From: Artemisia argyi
Taxonomy: Eukaryota > Streptophyta > Magnoliopsida > Asterales > Asteraceae
Direction of reading: 5' to 3'
Assembly: GCA_030686995.1 (NCBI GenBank)
Contig: CM060704.1
Location: 171,675,718-171,739,717, forward strand
DNA length: 64,000 bases
A program made the translations under genes and the position numbers. How positions within the stretch are numbered: position 1 is the first letter of the stretch; each line of letters opens with the position of its first letter. Shown here one piece after another: positions 49,966 through 61,440 of this stretch. The notes under the pieces were generated by a model, which made no database searches, was not told where the DNA came from, and saw nothing but the letters and a program-made list of their open reading frames with translations.

Positions 49966-51123
49966 TTAACCTTTGGACGCACTTACAGGGTCAATGCACC
50001 AATCATTCCAAGACGTAATTTTCCTTTTTGCTCTGTGTGAAATCCAGAAGTACAAGAGAACTTGTACTTCATCGCATATTGTAGATAGGTTCGATATCTT
50101 ATTCTGAAACACTCTCTTGTTACGAATACACCATACTAAGTACAACATTGCCCAACAAACTGCTTGCCAACATTTCTTTTGCATGACGTTATAATTATTG
50201 TGACCACTATGATTAATTATATCTCCAATAGACCCAACATTAAAATTACCCATGTTCCACCATTTAAATACTTTTTCCCATCCCGCCATAACTCTTGGGC
50301 AAGCCATAAAACAATGCTCAAACGTTTCCACATCTATATCACAATGAGGGCAAATAATTGTATTGAGATCCATACCAATATGATGTAACCAAGAGCGAAC
50401 AGGAAGGCGTCTATGTTGGAGCCGCCACACAAAGATGCAGATTTTTTTTGGGATGTATGTGTTCCAGTTAGTCTTTTGAGCCGTAACCGTTGAGTTTAGA
50501 ATAAATTCATCAATCTTTTCTCTAAGGCATTTAATTGTGAAGAGACCTTTATCATCAAGAAGCCAACTCCATGAATCTAAATGAACTGTAGGAATAAAAA
50601 AGTTAGTTAACCTTGTCAATTCCATGAGATCACTTATAGCTCTACCCCTTGGATTTCTCGCCCAACTCCATTCCCACGCCCACCCATCGTCCCTCCAACA
50701 TCTCTTCTCTCCAACCAAGATATCTTTATGAGTTTCTAGTCTAAAAAGCCTTGGAAATTTTTCACATAAAGCCACATTTTCACCAACCCATTTATCCAAC
50801 CAAAAACGAGTATTATGCCCATTTCCTACTTTTCTCCCAAAAGATGAACAAAAGTTTACACCCGACTGATCTATGACTCTCCCCACTTTTACAATACTAC
50901 TCCATGTACTTCCACTCCGTCTAACTCCTTCATTATACTCGATCAATCCTCCATCACTTCCATATAAACTTTTTATAATTTTAACCCATAATCGGTTTTC
51001 TTCGACTCGAAACCGCCACCACCACTTGCCAAGTAATGCCCAGTTAAATGCTTTTAAGCTCCCAATATTAAGACCACCTGCCTTTGTCTTCTTTAACACA
51101 ACATTCCATTTAACCCAAGCCAT
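49966..51123 (-). pseudogene. LINE ORF2 C-terminus with zf-RVT domain
   Basis: A 385-aa open stretch in the same ORF2, separated from the RT by a (C)22(A)14 tract (51143-51178) that breaks the frame. The zinc-binding RVT-associated domain is visible: PKKICIFVWRLQHRRLP, CPHCDIDVETFEHCFMACP. Confidence 0.87.
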
Positions 51124-51143
51124 CTTCTTACTCTCATCAGTAC

Positions 51144-51174
<31 letters not shown>

Positions 51175-51313
51175 AAAACCTTTGTCTCACACTTTCTAAC
51201 TTTTTAATGATACTCTTGGGTGCACGGAATAAGGAGAAGAAATATAATGGTAAGCTACTTAAAACCGTTTTGACCAACGTTAATCTACCACCAAAAGATA
51301 GAGTTTTTGCTTT

Positions 51314-52703
51314 CTAGTTGTCCAATCTTTTTTTGAACTTTTCGACCACAACATTCCAACTAGATATTCTTTTCATACAAGAGCCAACCGGTAATCCAGG
51401 ATATGTGAATGGCAACGACCCGGCTACACATCTCATTCTATGAGCTAAATACTCCACTTCTTCTATTCCAACACCAATTCCATACACTTTGGTTTTATTA
51501 GGGTTAATCTTCAAACCAGAAGATTGTTTTATGCATTCCATAATTCTCATCATGTTCTTAGCATTTGACATATTCCAGTCACCAAATATCAGAGTACCGC
51601 CGGCATATTGCAGATGAGAAATTGAAGTTTCATCTCTGCCAATATTTACACCCTTAAATATTCCATTTGAGACTGCTTCACGTATCGTAATATTCAGACC
51701 TTCCGCCGCTATAAGGTAAAGAAATGGTGACAATGGGTCGCCTTGCCTAACCCCCCTCTCCATTTTGAATTCCAACGTAGGAGACCCATTCACCAAAACT
51801 GAAACAGTTGCTGAATTTTGACACGCTTCGATCCACTTACACCATTTATCCCCAAACCCCATTTGTGTGAGAGTGTGACGAATGAAATTCCAGTTGACGC
51901 TATCATACGCCTTTTCGAAGTCAATTTTCAGTAAGAACGCCTTCCTCCTTTTTTTCTTTAAAAATTCAATGGTTTCATTTGCAATTAAACCACCATCCAA
52001 AATATATCTCCCTTTAACAAATGCATTTTGCTCCTCCCCGACAACCTTATTAATGACTTTTTTCAATCTTTCAGCAAGTGTTTTTGAGATAATCTTATAA
52101 TAACAACCTATTAAACTAATAGGTTGAAAATCCCCCAACGTAAGCGGGTCTTGAACCTTTGGAATTAAAGTAAGAAACGACGAGTTGCAACCTTTAGAGA
52201 TTTGACCCGTATGCCAAAACCACTCAATTGCCTTAAACAAATCTTCTTTAATAATTCCCCAAAATTTTTTAATAAACCCGAAATTAAATCCATCAGGACC
52301 CGGTGCTTTTTTACTACCACATTGTTTAATAGCATCCCAGACCTCGTCTTCCCGAATGAAACATTCCAAATCATCCCTATCTTCGCTTGAAATGGTTTTA
52401 AAGTTACCATTTACCAACACAGGTCTCATATTATTTGGTTCACAAAAATTGTTTTTAAAAAAAATCAAACGCTTTTTCTTTTATACTAGCAGGGTCATCA
52501 CACCAAACTCCATCCACAACCAGGCCATTCAAAGTCGATTTTCTGTAGTTACTACGGATACACGAATGGAAAAACTTTGAATTTTCATCACTCTCCAACA
52601 CCCAATTAACTCTAGACTTTTGTTTCTTCATTTCATTACAATGTCTGTCTTTCTCCAACCATCCCTTCCTTGCTTCTTTCCATCTATCTAATTCCCCCTC
52701 GTC
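51314..52703 (-). pseudogene. LINE reverse transcriptase remnant
   Basis: The RT domain is recognisable: LTLIPKVQDP, FQPISLIGCYYKIISK, LKIDFEKAYDSVNW, RGVRQGDPLSPFLYLIAAEG. The catalytic YADD box reads YAGG, so both aspartates of the box are lost. The N-terminal part (52703-52455) is joined by a frameshift in a T/A run near 52460, and a stop ends the frame at 51314. The LINE is certainly inactive. Confidence 0.9.
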
Positions 52704-52741
52704 CAAATATTTGTAGCCTAATGTGCATGTTAACACGAGGG

Positions 52742-52914
52742 CAGGGGCGAAGCTTGGAAATTTCGAGTGGGGGGTCGGGATCTAAATTTTTTTTTTCTAA
52801 CACTATGGGGGGTCGAAACCGAATTAAATTGGGGGGGGCGAAACCGAAAATACCGAAATTTTTCTACACGAAAACTATATACCCCTACATCGCAAAAAAA
52901 ATTTCGGGGGGTCG

Positions 52915-52946
<32 letters not shown>

Positions 52947-52968
52947 CCCCTTAGAAGCTGCGCCCCTG
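52742..52968. mobile_element. hAT-type MITE in intron 2 of copy B
   Basis: The ends are CAGGGGCGAAGCTT and, inverted, CAGGGGCGCAGCTT. The 8-bp TSD is CACGAGGG / CGCGAGGG (52734-52741 and 52969-52976; one mismatch). Copies A and C lack it at the same place (GCGAGGGTACTT, ACGAGGGTACTT). It contains a C run of about 30 nt (52915-52944). Confidence 0.9.
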
Positions 52969-54469
52969 CGCGAGGGTACTTAGGCTAGTATATTAAATAC
53001 AAATAAGATAGGCTTGACCAGGAAACCGCGGCTGATGCATATCATTGTCATGGTCATTTACATGGCATGTCAAGATGTGATTCTAACTTGCAATGTTTAG
53101 ATTGTCATGAGTAAGTTTCAGTGACTTCACAAACCTAGGTTGATTTATATCTTTGTAAACAATTCTGTTGAACTTGTCTGAAGTCGCAGGGACAAAAGGA
53201 GTAAGGATGTGTTTGTTTTTTGAAAAAATGTCTTACTAGCCTTTTACCTCTCACCGAGTTAGAGGCGGTCAGACATTGTGTTGTTTGTTTTTTCTCTTTT
53301 GAGTCAGAGCCAATCAGACATATGCCTTCTTACTCAATAAGAGGTGTGGACTTATCTTATTGCCTCTTACCAAATAAGAGGTTGTAGACTTGCATTAAGA
53401 TAATATATTTGATGGTTTATTAACTATGTTAAATTTATGATAAAAAAGTTTTGTTTCATATTAACATAAGTTGCTTATTCATTGCATTACGTTGGTTTAA
53501 TAAATAAATTGCATAAACGAATAATTAAAATCATTCAGACAATTATACAAAAATAAACAACGTTATTTCCTTCAGATTCAGACTAGCCACCTCATAATAA
53601 TAAGATGTGATAGTCAGTTTGAGGCTCAACAAACACCACCTAGGAGTTTATTTCATATACACAACACAATGTTACATAGATGGGAGTGGTTCACATACAT
53701 AAACATATAACTGTTTATATATTTTACAATGATAGAGACACCCTAGAAGCATATTCAAGAGAGCTCAAGAACACTGCTATAAAGACTCTGCTCTACATTG
53801 CAAAAGCTTTGAAAATGGAAAGTAAGGACATGATAGTATTGTTCGAAGAAGGAATGCAAGCAATGAGAATGAACTACTACCCACCATGTCCACAACCTGA
53901 ACAAGTCATCGGTCTCACCCCTCACTCTGATGCTGTTGGGATAACCTTTCTTCTCCAACTCAATGAAGTGTCAGGTCTTCAAATAACAAAAGGATGAAAT
54001 TTGGATCCCCATTAAACCTCTCCCTAACGCGTTCATTGTAAATATTGGAGAGATCTTAGAGGTCATTTTCTTTATTTTTCTCCTAATCATTTCTTGTTTT
54101 TAACTTTTGCATAGTATCATCAGTGATTTGAAAAAAAGAAAAAGATACATATGTGAATAGTTTGCATCTTCGCATATTAGAGCAGATAATTAATGACTTA
54201 AAATAATTGTGTTCATGCACTTTCAGATTGTAACGAATGGACAGTATAAAAGCATCGAGCATAGAGCAATTGTGAACTCCGAGAAAGAGAGGTTGTCCAT
54301 AGCCACATTTCTAAGCCCAAAGTTGGATGGAGATTTAGGGCCAGCACCAAGCCTGATTACCCCAAAGACGCCTCCAAAATTTACAAGGGTGGCTGTTGCT
54401 GATTTTTTCAAGAACTTATTCTCAAGGGAACTTAATAGAAAAACAAACCTTGAGCAGTACTATGTATAA

Positions 54470-55004
54470 TGTAATATTTAGCAAGAATTGTGTTATACTT
54501 TACCTGTTTGTATCACATAAATAAAAACTGTACACTGTAACGTTAAGTACACTAGTAGCACGTATTATTACTTTAGCAAGACATGTGTTAAATTTTACAG
54601 ATAGGCATTCTGTCATTATTTTAATAATGGTAGTTGCCAAAAAAGTGTCATTCTTGCAATACATTTCTTGCAAAATATTCATCAACTAACTCTTTTTCGA
54701 TCAACTATCTATCACAATATCATTTACAGTGAATGTCATTTCCTTTATCTGTTGGATCATTTTGAAAGTCATAAAATCCTGCTGATCGCACAACAGTTTG
54801 TGGTCAAGGTTGTGTTAAACGTTTCCCTCGTTGACGAGTTCAACAATTTTCTATTAGATTACTAGGATAACTACTTAGAATTGTTGTTAGTTGCTAGCTA
54901 GTTGATGTACGTTGAGTAAGGCTTCAAACTCAAGCCTTGACTAGTTAATATGCTATGAAGAAAATGCCAGATTTATGACAAAACAATCTCATCTAAGTCA
55001 TATT
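54470..55004. other. Downstream region of copy B
   Basis: Nearly identical to 58493-59031. No gene. Confidence 0.6.
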
Positions 55005-55416
55005 AGGTATGTTTAAAACGAAATGAGTTGAAGTTGAGGCTGCTGGAGCTGTAGTTGGACGTTGTGTAGCTGAAGCTTATATTATAATCTGAAAGTTGAA
55101 GTTTATATTTTTTAATAAAGCCGTTTGACGAATTAGTTGGAGTTAAAGTTTATTAATGTAAAATTACTTAAAAATACATCAAATTAAATTTAGATTTATT
55201 TCAAGCTTTTGCGTGTTAAAGCTTTATATTCTGAAGGGTATTTAAGTAATTTGACTGACGATAAGCCCGTTTCAATGGGTTTGGGCTTATGGAGGCTTAT
55301 GGCTTATTAAATATTTCATAAGCTAGTGTAACAAACAAAATTTATTTTATAAGCAGCTTATTTGATTATCTCAAGACTCTATAAACTCCTAAAAGCTTTG
55401 CGCCAAATACAAACCT
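55005..55416. mobile_element. MITE behind copy B
   Basis: It starts AGGTATGTTTAAAACGAAAT and ends GCGCCAAATACAAACCT; the inverted end AGGTTTGTATTTGGCGC resembles the start imperfectly. It has internal GGCTTATGGCTTATTAAA text. No TSD was identified, so boundaries are approximate. Confidence 0.55.
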
Positions 55417-55544
55417 TCAAAGAAGTTAAATCATGCCGGATACAATATCATCTAATTTCTTTTCTTCATAGCACTTTTGTACCAAGTTTGCCAACAATCA
55501 TATCGACTAATATCTTCAGAAATTCGAAAACAAATCCTAACTAA

Positions 55545-55985
55545 ATGTATTTCAGACAGTACCATGCCAAATGAGTAAACATCTCTAATGTTTCAAATAG
55601 TACCACACCAAATGAGTAAACATCTGGCTCTTTAGCGGATAGTGGTAGCACGTCATACCTACAACATTGGAGACGAAAAATGTGTATTTCTGGTTAGCAA
55701 AGTTGGAACCCTTAGCTATCCAGTTTTCATCTAGTAGGATGTTAGTGCTTTTGATGTCCCAGTTCAACGTATTTTGTTGCATCCCGTGGGATCATGAAGG
55801 TAGTGTAGCATACGGGCAGCTTCAGTGCATATCTGAAGGTGTTGATTCCAACAGAAATCTGTGCTTTTATGTACGAATGGAGACATTCATGAGGTAGATA
55901 ATCGTTAACTAGGATGCTCTCCCCGCTATCATCATGCTTGTAACCCGAAAACAACATGAACTCTTTCAATATTCTATTGAAGATG
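55545..55985 (-). pseudogene. Receptor-like kinase fragment behind copy B
   Basis: The minus strand reads a decayed serine/threonine kinase domain: MLFSGYKHDDSGESILVNDY, LPHECLHSYIKAQISVGINT, a LHYLHDP-like stretch in another frame, DIKSTNILLDENWIAKGS (the catalytic HRD is degraded) and FFVSNVVGMTCYHYPL. This is the wording of CrRLK1L-like receptor kinases. Frameshifts and stops separate the pieces, and no N-terminal or extracellular part is present. Confidence 0.75.
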
Positions 55986-56344
55986 TATGTTATTTCATGA
56001 GATAAAAAACGGAAAGAGATGTAAGAGTAAGGAAAAAGAATAGAGAGGCAGAAAGAAACAAAGAAATTTGTTTATTTGGTCACAAGGGTTGTGATGTATT
56101 TAACATGGAGGAGACACATGTTCAACAATTCTTTTTTCTTTAATAAATTGTCCTTAAACTATGACGAGTTGGTAATATAGCTTGAATGATACCGAATCTT
56201 GTAAAAAGACGTATGCATATGCGTCATCCCATATTTATTTGTAATATCGCACCCATTGAGTTTAGTCTTATATATAGATTTGTTATATCTGCCACTCTTT
56301 CGTTATTGTTTAATGGGAGATGATTTGTGCACCATTTATTTTGG
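55986..56344. other. Spacer and duplication junction
   Basis: Similar to 60165-60480 as far as CTTTCGTTATTGTTTAAT (about 56314). About 45 bp of unmatched DNA then leads into intron-2-like sequence (CATCATCATCATTAGGAACG, 56360). This is a breakpoint of the tandem duplication. Confidence 0.55.
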
Positions 56345-58492
56345 CTATACACCACTAAATCATCATCATCATTAGGAACGTCTAGAGCAATGGCAAGTTC
56401 TTTATCTTCTTCTATCTTGACTTAAAAAGGTTTGTCTCATTTTTACCTATTGAAAAAATATTTATCTTTTTTTGGACTTTTTCTTGTCTAAAGAATTGCT
56501 TGTCTTACAAAATTAAAAGACTTTTAATCACCTAGCTTTCTTCGAAATAATAACAGCCATCTACCTAGCTTTCCATCTAATTTGAAGTTTTCCATACATT
56601 TTCTTCTTTTTGAACAAGGTTTACATGACAAATTTGTTATATTCCAAATTTGTTATATTCTTTCCCGTTATCCTCTAGCATATCTCTACAGGCTGTCCCA
56701 AAATTAGATATGTCGCTCTCTTTTGTTTTGGAATTCTTACACGATACATTGCTGAGTTTACCTCTTTAAGGATCATATTCCAACATACATCCTAATCCTT
56801 GAGGAAGACATTGGAACATACCTTAAAGGAGACTTATTCAGATCTTCTTAAACTGGATTTCCTCAGCTGTCTGCTTCATCCACATAAGATGCTATAACCT
56901 TTTAATAAATAATCAAATATTTGTAGCCTAATGTGCATGTTTATCTCCAGCGTAACACGAGGGTACTTAGGCTAGTATATTAAATACAAATAAGATAGGC
57001 TTGACCATGAAACCACGGCCGACGTATATCATTGTCATGGTCATTTCATGGCATGTCAAGATGTGATTCTTAACTTGCAATGTTTAGATTGTCATGAGTA
57101 AGTTTCAGTGACTTCACAAACCTAGGTTGATTTATATATTTGTAAACAATTTTGTTGAACTTGTCTGAAGTCGCATGGACAAAATTAGTAAGGGGTGTGT
57201 TTGTTTTTTGAAAAAATGTCTTACTAGCCTCTTATTACCACTTACCGAGTGAGAGGCGGTCAGACATTGTGTTGTTTGTTCTTTTCTTTTGAGTCAGGGA
57301 CAATCAGACATATGTCATCTTACTCAATATATAGGAGGTGTGGACTTGTCTTCTTGCCTCTTACCAAGTAAGAGGTTTTAGACTTGCATTAAAATAATAT
57401 ATTTGATGGTTTATTAACTATATATGTTAAATTTTTGATAAAAAAAAAGTTTTGTTTCATATTTACATAAGTTACTTATTCATCGCATTACGTTAGTTTA
57501 ATAAATAAATTGCAGAAACGAACAATTAAAATATTTCAGACAATTATATAAAAACAAACAACATTATTTCGTTCAGATTCAGACTTTCTAGCCACCTCTT
57601 AATAGTAAGATATGAAAGTCAGATTGAGGCTCAAAACATCTTGATGGAACAAACAATACCTAAGAGTTAGTTTATTTCATATACACAACACAATGTTACA
57701 TGGGTGGGAGGGGTACTCATACATAAACATATAACTGTTCATATATTTTGCAATGATAGAGACACCCTAGAAGCATATTCAAGAGAGCTCAAGAACACTG
57801 CTATAAAGACTCTGCTCTACATTGCAAAAGCTTTGAAAATGGAAAGTAAGGACATGATAGTATTGTTCGAAGAAGGGATGCAAGCAATGAGAATGAACTA
57901 CTACCCACCATGTCCCCAACCTGAACAAGTCATCGGTCTCACCCCTCACTCTGATGCTGTTGGGATAACCTTTCTTCTCCAACTCAATGAAGTGCCGGGT
58001 CTTCAAATAAGAAAGGATGAAATTTGGATCCCCATTAAACCTCTCCCTAACGCGTTCATTGTAAATATAGGAGAGATCTTAGAGGTCATTTTCTTTATTT
58101 TTCTCCTAATCATCTCTTGTTTTTAACTTTTGCATAGTATCATCAATGATTTGAAAAAAAGAAAAAGATACATATGTGAATAGTTTGCATCTTCGCATAT
58201 TAGAGCAGATAATTAATGACTTAAAATAATTGTGTTCATGCACTTTCAGATTGTAACGAATGGACAGTATAAAAGCATCAAGCATAGAGCAATTGTGAAC
58301 TCCGAGAAAGAGAGGTTGTCCATAGCCACATTTCTAAGCCCAAAGTTGGATGGAGATTTAGGGCCAGCACCAAGCCTGATTACCCCAAAGACGCCTCCAA
58401 AATTTACAAGGGTGGCTGTTGCTGATTTTTTCAAGAACTTATTCTCAAGGGAACTTAATAGAAAAACAAACCTTGAGCAGTACTATGTATAA
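56345..58492 (+). pseudogene. SRG1-like dioxygenase, copy C (exons 3-4 only)
   Basis: It starts inside intron 2 (matches copy B from about 49127), so exons 1-2 are missing. Exon 3 (57760-58084, 325 nt) and exon 4 (58250-58492) are open and carry the complete C-terminal catalytic set: [16 protein letters not shown] and ERLSIATF. It lacks the LINE, the hAT MITE and the Copia element seen in the other copies. Alone it cannot encode a full enzyme. It could supply the last two exons for copy B if the defective exon 3 of B were skipped. Confidence 0.87.
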
Positions 58493-59031
58493 TGTAATAT
58501 TTAGCAAGAATTGTGTTATACTTTACCTGTTTGTATCACATAAATAAAAACTGTGCACTGTAACGTTAAGTACACTAGTAGCACGTATTACGTATTACTT
58601 TAGCAAGACATGCGTTAAATTTTACAGATAGGCATTCTGTCATTATTTTAATAATGGTAGTTGCCAAAAAAGTGTCATTCTTGCAATACATTTCTTGCAA
58701 AATATTCATCAACTAACTGTTTTTCGATCAACTATCTATCACAATATCATTTACAGTGAATGTCATTTCCTTGATCTGTTGGATCATTTTGAAAGTCATA
58801 AAATCCTGCTGATCGCACAACAGTTTGTGGTCAAGGTTGTGTTAAACGTTTCCCTCGTTGACGAGTTCAACAATTTTCTATTAGATTACTAGGATAACTA
58901 CTTAGAATTGTTGTTAGTTGCTAGCTTGTTGATGTACGTTGAGCAAGGCTTCAAACTCAAGCCTTGACTAGTTAATATGCTATGAAGAAAATGCCAGATT
59001 TATGACAAAACAATCTCATCTAAGTCATATT
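58493..59031. other. Downstream region of copy C
   Basis: Matches 54470-55004. No gene. Confidence 0.6.
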
Positions 59032-59441
59032 AGGTATGTTTAGCGAAATGAGTTGAAGTTGAGGCTGCTGGAGCTGTAGTTGGACGTTGGGTAGCTGAAG
59101 CTTATATTATAATCTGAAAGTTGAAGTTTATATTTTTTAATAAAGCCGTTTGACGAATTAGTTGGAGTTAAAGTTTATTAATGTAAAATTACATAAAAAT
59201 ACATCAAATTAAATTTAGATTTATTTCAAGCTTTTGTGTGTTAAAGCTTTATATTCTGAAGGGTATTTAAGTAATTTGACTGACGATAAGCCCGTTTCAA
59301 TGGGTTTGGGCTTATGAAGGCTTATGGCTTATTAAATATTTCATAAGCTAGTGTAACAAACAAAATTTATTTTATAAGCAGCTTATTTGATTATCTCAAG
59401 ACTCTATAAACTCCTAAAAGCTTTGCGCCAAATACAAACCT
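59032..59441. mobile_element. MITE behind copy C
   Basis: The same element as 55005-55416, with AGGTATGTTTAGCGAAATG at the start. Confidence 0.55.
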
Positions 59442-59708
59442 TCAAAGAAGTTAAATCAAGCCGGATACAATATCATCTAATTTCTTTTCTTCATAGCACT
59501 TTTGTACCAAGTTTGCCAATAATCATATCAACTAATATTTTCAGAAATTCGAAAACAAATCCTAAAAGCTTTGCGCCAAACACAGAACTTCAAAGAATTT
59601 AAATCAAGCCGGATATACTCTCATCTAATTTCTTTTCTTCATAGCACTTTTGTACCAAGTTTGCCAATAATCATATCGACTAATATCTTCAAAAATTCGA
59701 AAACAAAT
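59413..59708. repeat. 148-bp tandem duplication
   Basis: The unit starting CCTAAAAGCTTTGCGCC at 59413 recurs at 59561. The matching region behind copy B (from 55388) has a single unit, so the duplication is specific to C. Confidence 0.85.
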
Positions 59709-60160
59709 CCTAACTAAATGTATTTCAAACAGTACCACGCCAAATGAGTAAACATCTCTAATGTTTCAAATAGTACCACACCAAATGAGTAAACATCCGG
59801 CTCTTTAGTGGATAGTGGTAGCACGTCATACCTACAACATTGGAGACAAGAAATGTGTATTTCTGGTTAGCAAAGTCGGAACCCTTAGCTATCTAGTTTT
59901 CATCTAGTAGGATGTTAGCGCTTTTGATGTCCCAGTTCAACATATTTTGTTGCATCCCGTGGGATCATGAAGGTAGTGTAGTATACGGGCAGCTCCAGTG
60001 CATATCTGAAGGTGTTGATTCCAACATAAATCTGTGCTTTTATGTATGAATCGAGACATTCGTGAGGTAGATATTGGTGAACTAGCTAGGATGCTCTCCC
60101 CGCTATCATCATGCTTGTAACCCGAAAACAACATGATCTCTTTCAATATTCTATTGAAGA
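59700..60160 (-). pseudogene. Receptor-like kinase fragment behind copy C
   Basis: The paralogue of the fragment at 55545-55985 with the same decayed kinase text (LFSGYKHDDSGESIL, GAARILHYLHDPTGCNKI). Different point changes show the two copies have diverged independently since duplication. Confidence 0.72.
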
Positions 60161-60690
60161 TATATGTTATTTCATGAGATCAAAAAACGAAAAGATATAT
60201 AAGAGTAAGGAAAAAAAATTTTGAGGTAGAAAGAAACAAAGAAATATGTTTATTTTGGTTGTGAAGTATTTAACATGGAGGAGACGCACATGTTCAGCAA
60301 TTCTTTTTTCTTTAATAAATTGTCTTTAAACTATGTCGAGCAGGTAAGAGCTTGAAAGATACCAAATCTTATAAAAAGACGTATGCATATGCGTCATCCC
60401 ATATTTTTATTTGTAATATCGCACCCATTGAGTTTGGTCTTATATAGATTGGATATATCTGCCACTCTTTCGTTATTGTTTAATATGCATAGCCATACAC
60501 CTAGAAACTTATGAAAGGTTTGATTAGGTATTGGCTCACTTAACTTTAACATGTTAAAAAAGAGGTTGCTGAAGGATACCGAGTAGAAAATTTGAACCCG
60601 ACTGCGATTTGGAATCGAAACACGCAAGAAGTTTATCAAAAATTCCCTGTGTATCGTTTAATAAGAAACTTACATAAATATGTAACGTTT

Positions 60691-60934
60691 CAACCAACTG
60701 AGCTAGCTCAGTTGGCCATAAAAGGTGACTTTGGAGAGGTTGTTACCACATGCGAGAGGTCTTATGTTCGAGTCTCTCCGTGGGCCTTTTCTTTCAAGGT
60801 GGAATCTATGGGGTTCTACCTTATAGATGCGTCGATTCGAGGCTGACAGAGACTATCTTCTAGGTATGTACTGTGAAATCAAATCACTAATTATTATTTG
60901 AGGTTGGCTATTGTACTAACTCGCTGTTACAAAA
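60691..60934 (+). mobile_element. tRNA-derived SINE with 15-bp TSD
   Basis: It has an A-box-like TAGCTCAGTTGG (60704-60715) and a B-box-like GTTCGAGTCTC (60768-60778), the internal pol III promoter of a tRNA-derived head. The 3' end is CTGTTAC plus an A tail. The TSD AAATATGTAACGTTT is perfect (60676-60690 and 60935-60949). The paralogous site at 2955-2969 reads AAATTTGTAACGTTT once. The head is not a functional tRNA. Confidence 0.9.
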
Positions 60935-61021
60935 AAATATGTAACGTTTGATGTAATTATCATGATGCTACTTAGATATTAAATAACTAACTTAATATTG
61001 TATTAACTCGCTCTTCAAAAA

Positions 61022-61171
61022 AAGGATAATCACCAAAATAGACCGGACAACCATGGTGAATTCGGTTCCTGCCCTCAGATCCAATTGCCCTGTTTAAAAA
61101 AGACATTTTCTAATCTGAGGGCAGGAACCAAATTCACCATGGTTGTCCGATTTATTTTGGTGATTATCCTT
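61022..61171. mobile_element. Palindromic MITE, arms of about 57 bp
   Basis: The ends AAGGATAATCACCAAAATA and the inverted right end match for about 57 bp with about four mismatches, through GACAACCATGGTGAATT and GGTTCCTGCCCTCAGA. The loop is about 35 bp. The TSD is unclear because of neighbouring A runs. Confidence 0.8.
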
Positions 61172-61440
61172 AAAATATGTAACGTTTGATGTAATCATGA
61201 TGCTACTTAGGTATCGTTTGAATAATTGTGTGCTTAAAAGTACTGCATGTAACGTAGATATGGCCACATGGACATGTAAGATTAAGATTGTAAGGGGACA
61301 AGCATGGGCACAAATGATAAGCCGATAACTTCATTATTATTTGACATTTTTTTGATAATTCATCACGTACATAATGTTTTTTATTTAGTCCATACTCCAT
61401 ACTAGTATAAAGATAAAATATATACATTTTGCTTAAAATT

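Larger units (their letters stand above)
49677..52703 (-). mobile_element. 5'-truncated L1-type LINE in intron 2 of copy B
   Basis: It is flanked by a 10-bp TSD, CAAATATTTG (49667-49676 and 52704-52713). The 3' end on the minus strand is an A-tail (49686-49677). Copies A (about 33868) and C (about 56923) have one uninterrupted CAAATATTTG-like site there, so the insertion is specific to B. Coding remnants are part of ORF2 only. Confidence 0.92.
47666..54469 (+). pseudogene. SRG1-like dioxygenase, copy B (frameshift in exon 3)
   Basis: Exons are 47666-47917, 48147-48394, 53736-54061 and 54227-54469, with the same boundaries as copy A. Exons 1, 2 and 4 are open. Exon 3 is 326 nt instead of 325: one extra base within 53985-53992 (ATAACAAAAGG against ATAAGAAAGG in A) gives a stop at 53995-53997, after the HxD motif but before the distal His. 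The N-terminus has small changes (METKGNG instead of MEPKGTD). Intron 2 carries an L1 LINE and a hAT MITE not present in A or C. As it stands the product would lack the second half of the iron site. Splicing to the intact exons 3-4 of copy C would restore a 355-aa frame. Confidence 0.87.
60410..61440. repeat. Right copy of the dispersed duplication
   Basis: Aligns with 2690-3068 plus 3615-3690. Here it is interrupted by a SINE, a short local duplication (TATGTAACGTTTGATGTAAT occurs at 60939 and 61177) and a palindromic MITE. Confidence 0.75.

Noticed and set aside
52670..52988. Pro/Gly-rich ORFs
   Set aside because: Artefact of the poly-C tract in the hAT MITE.
60700..60790. Possible tRNA gene (A and B boxes)
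   Set aside because: No acceptor stem or complete cloverleaf. The A tail and 15-bp TSD show a SINE.
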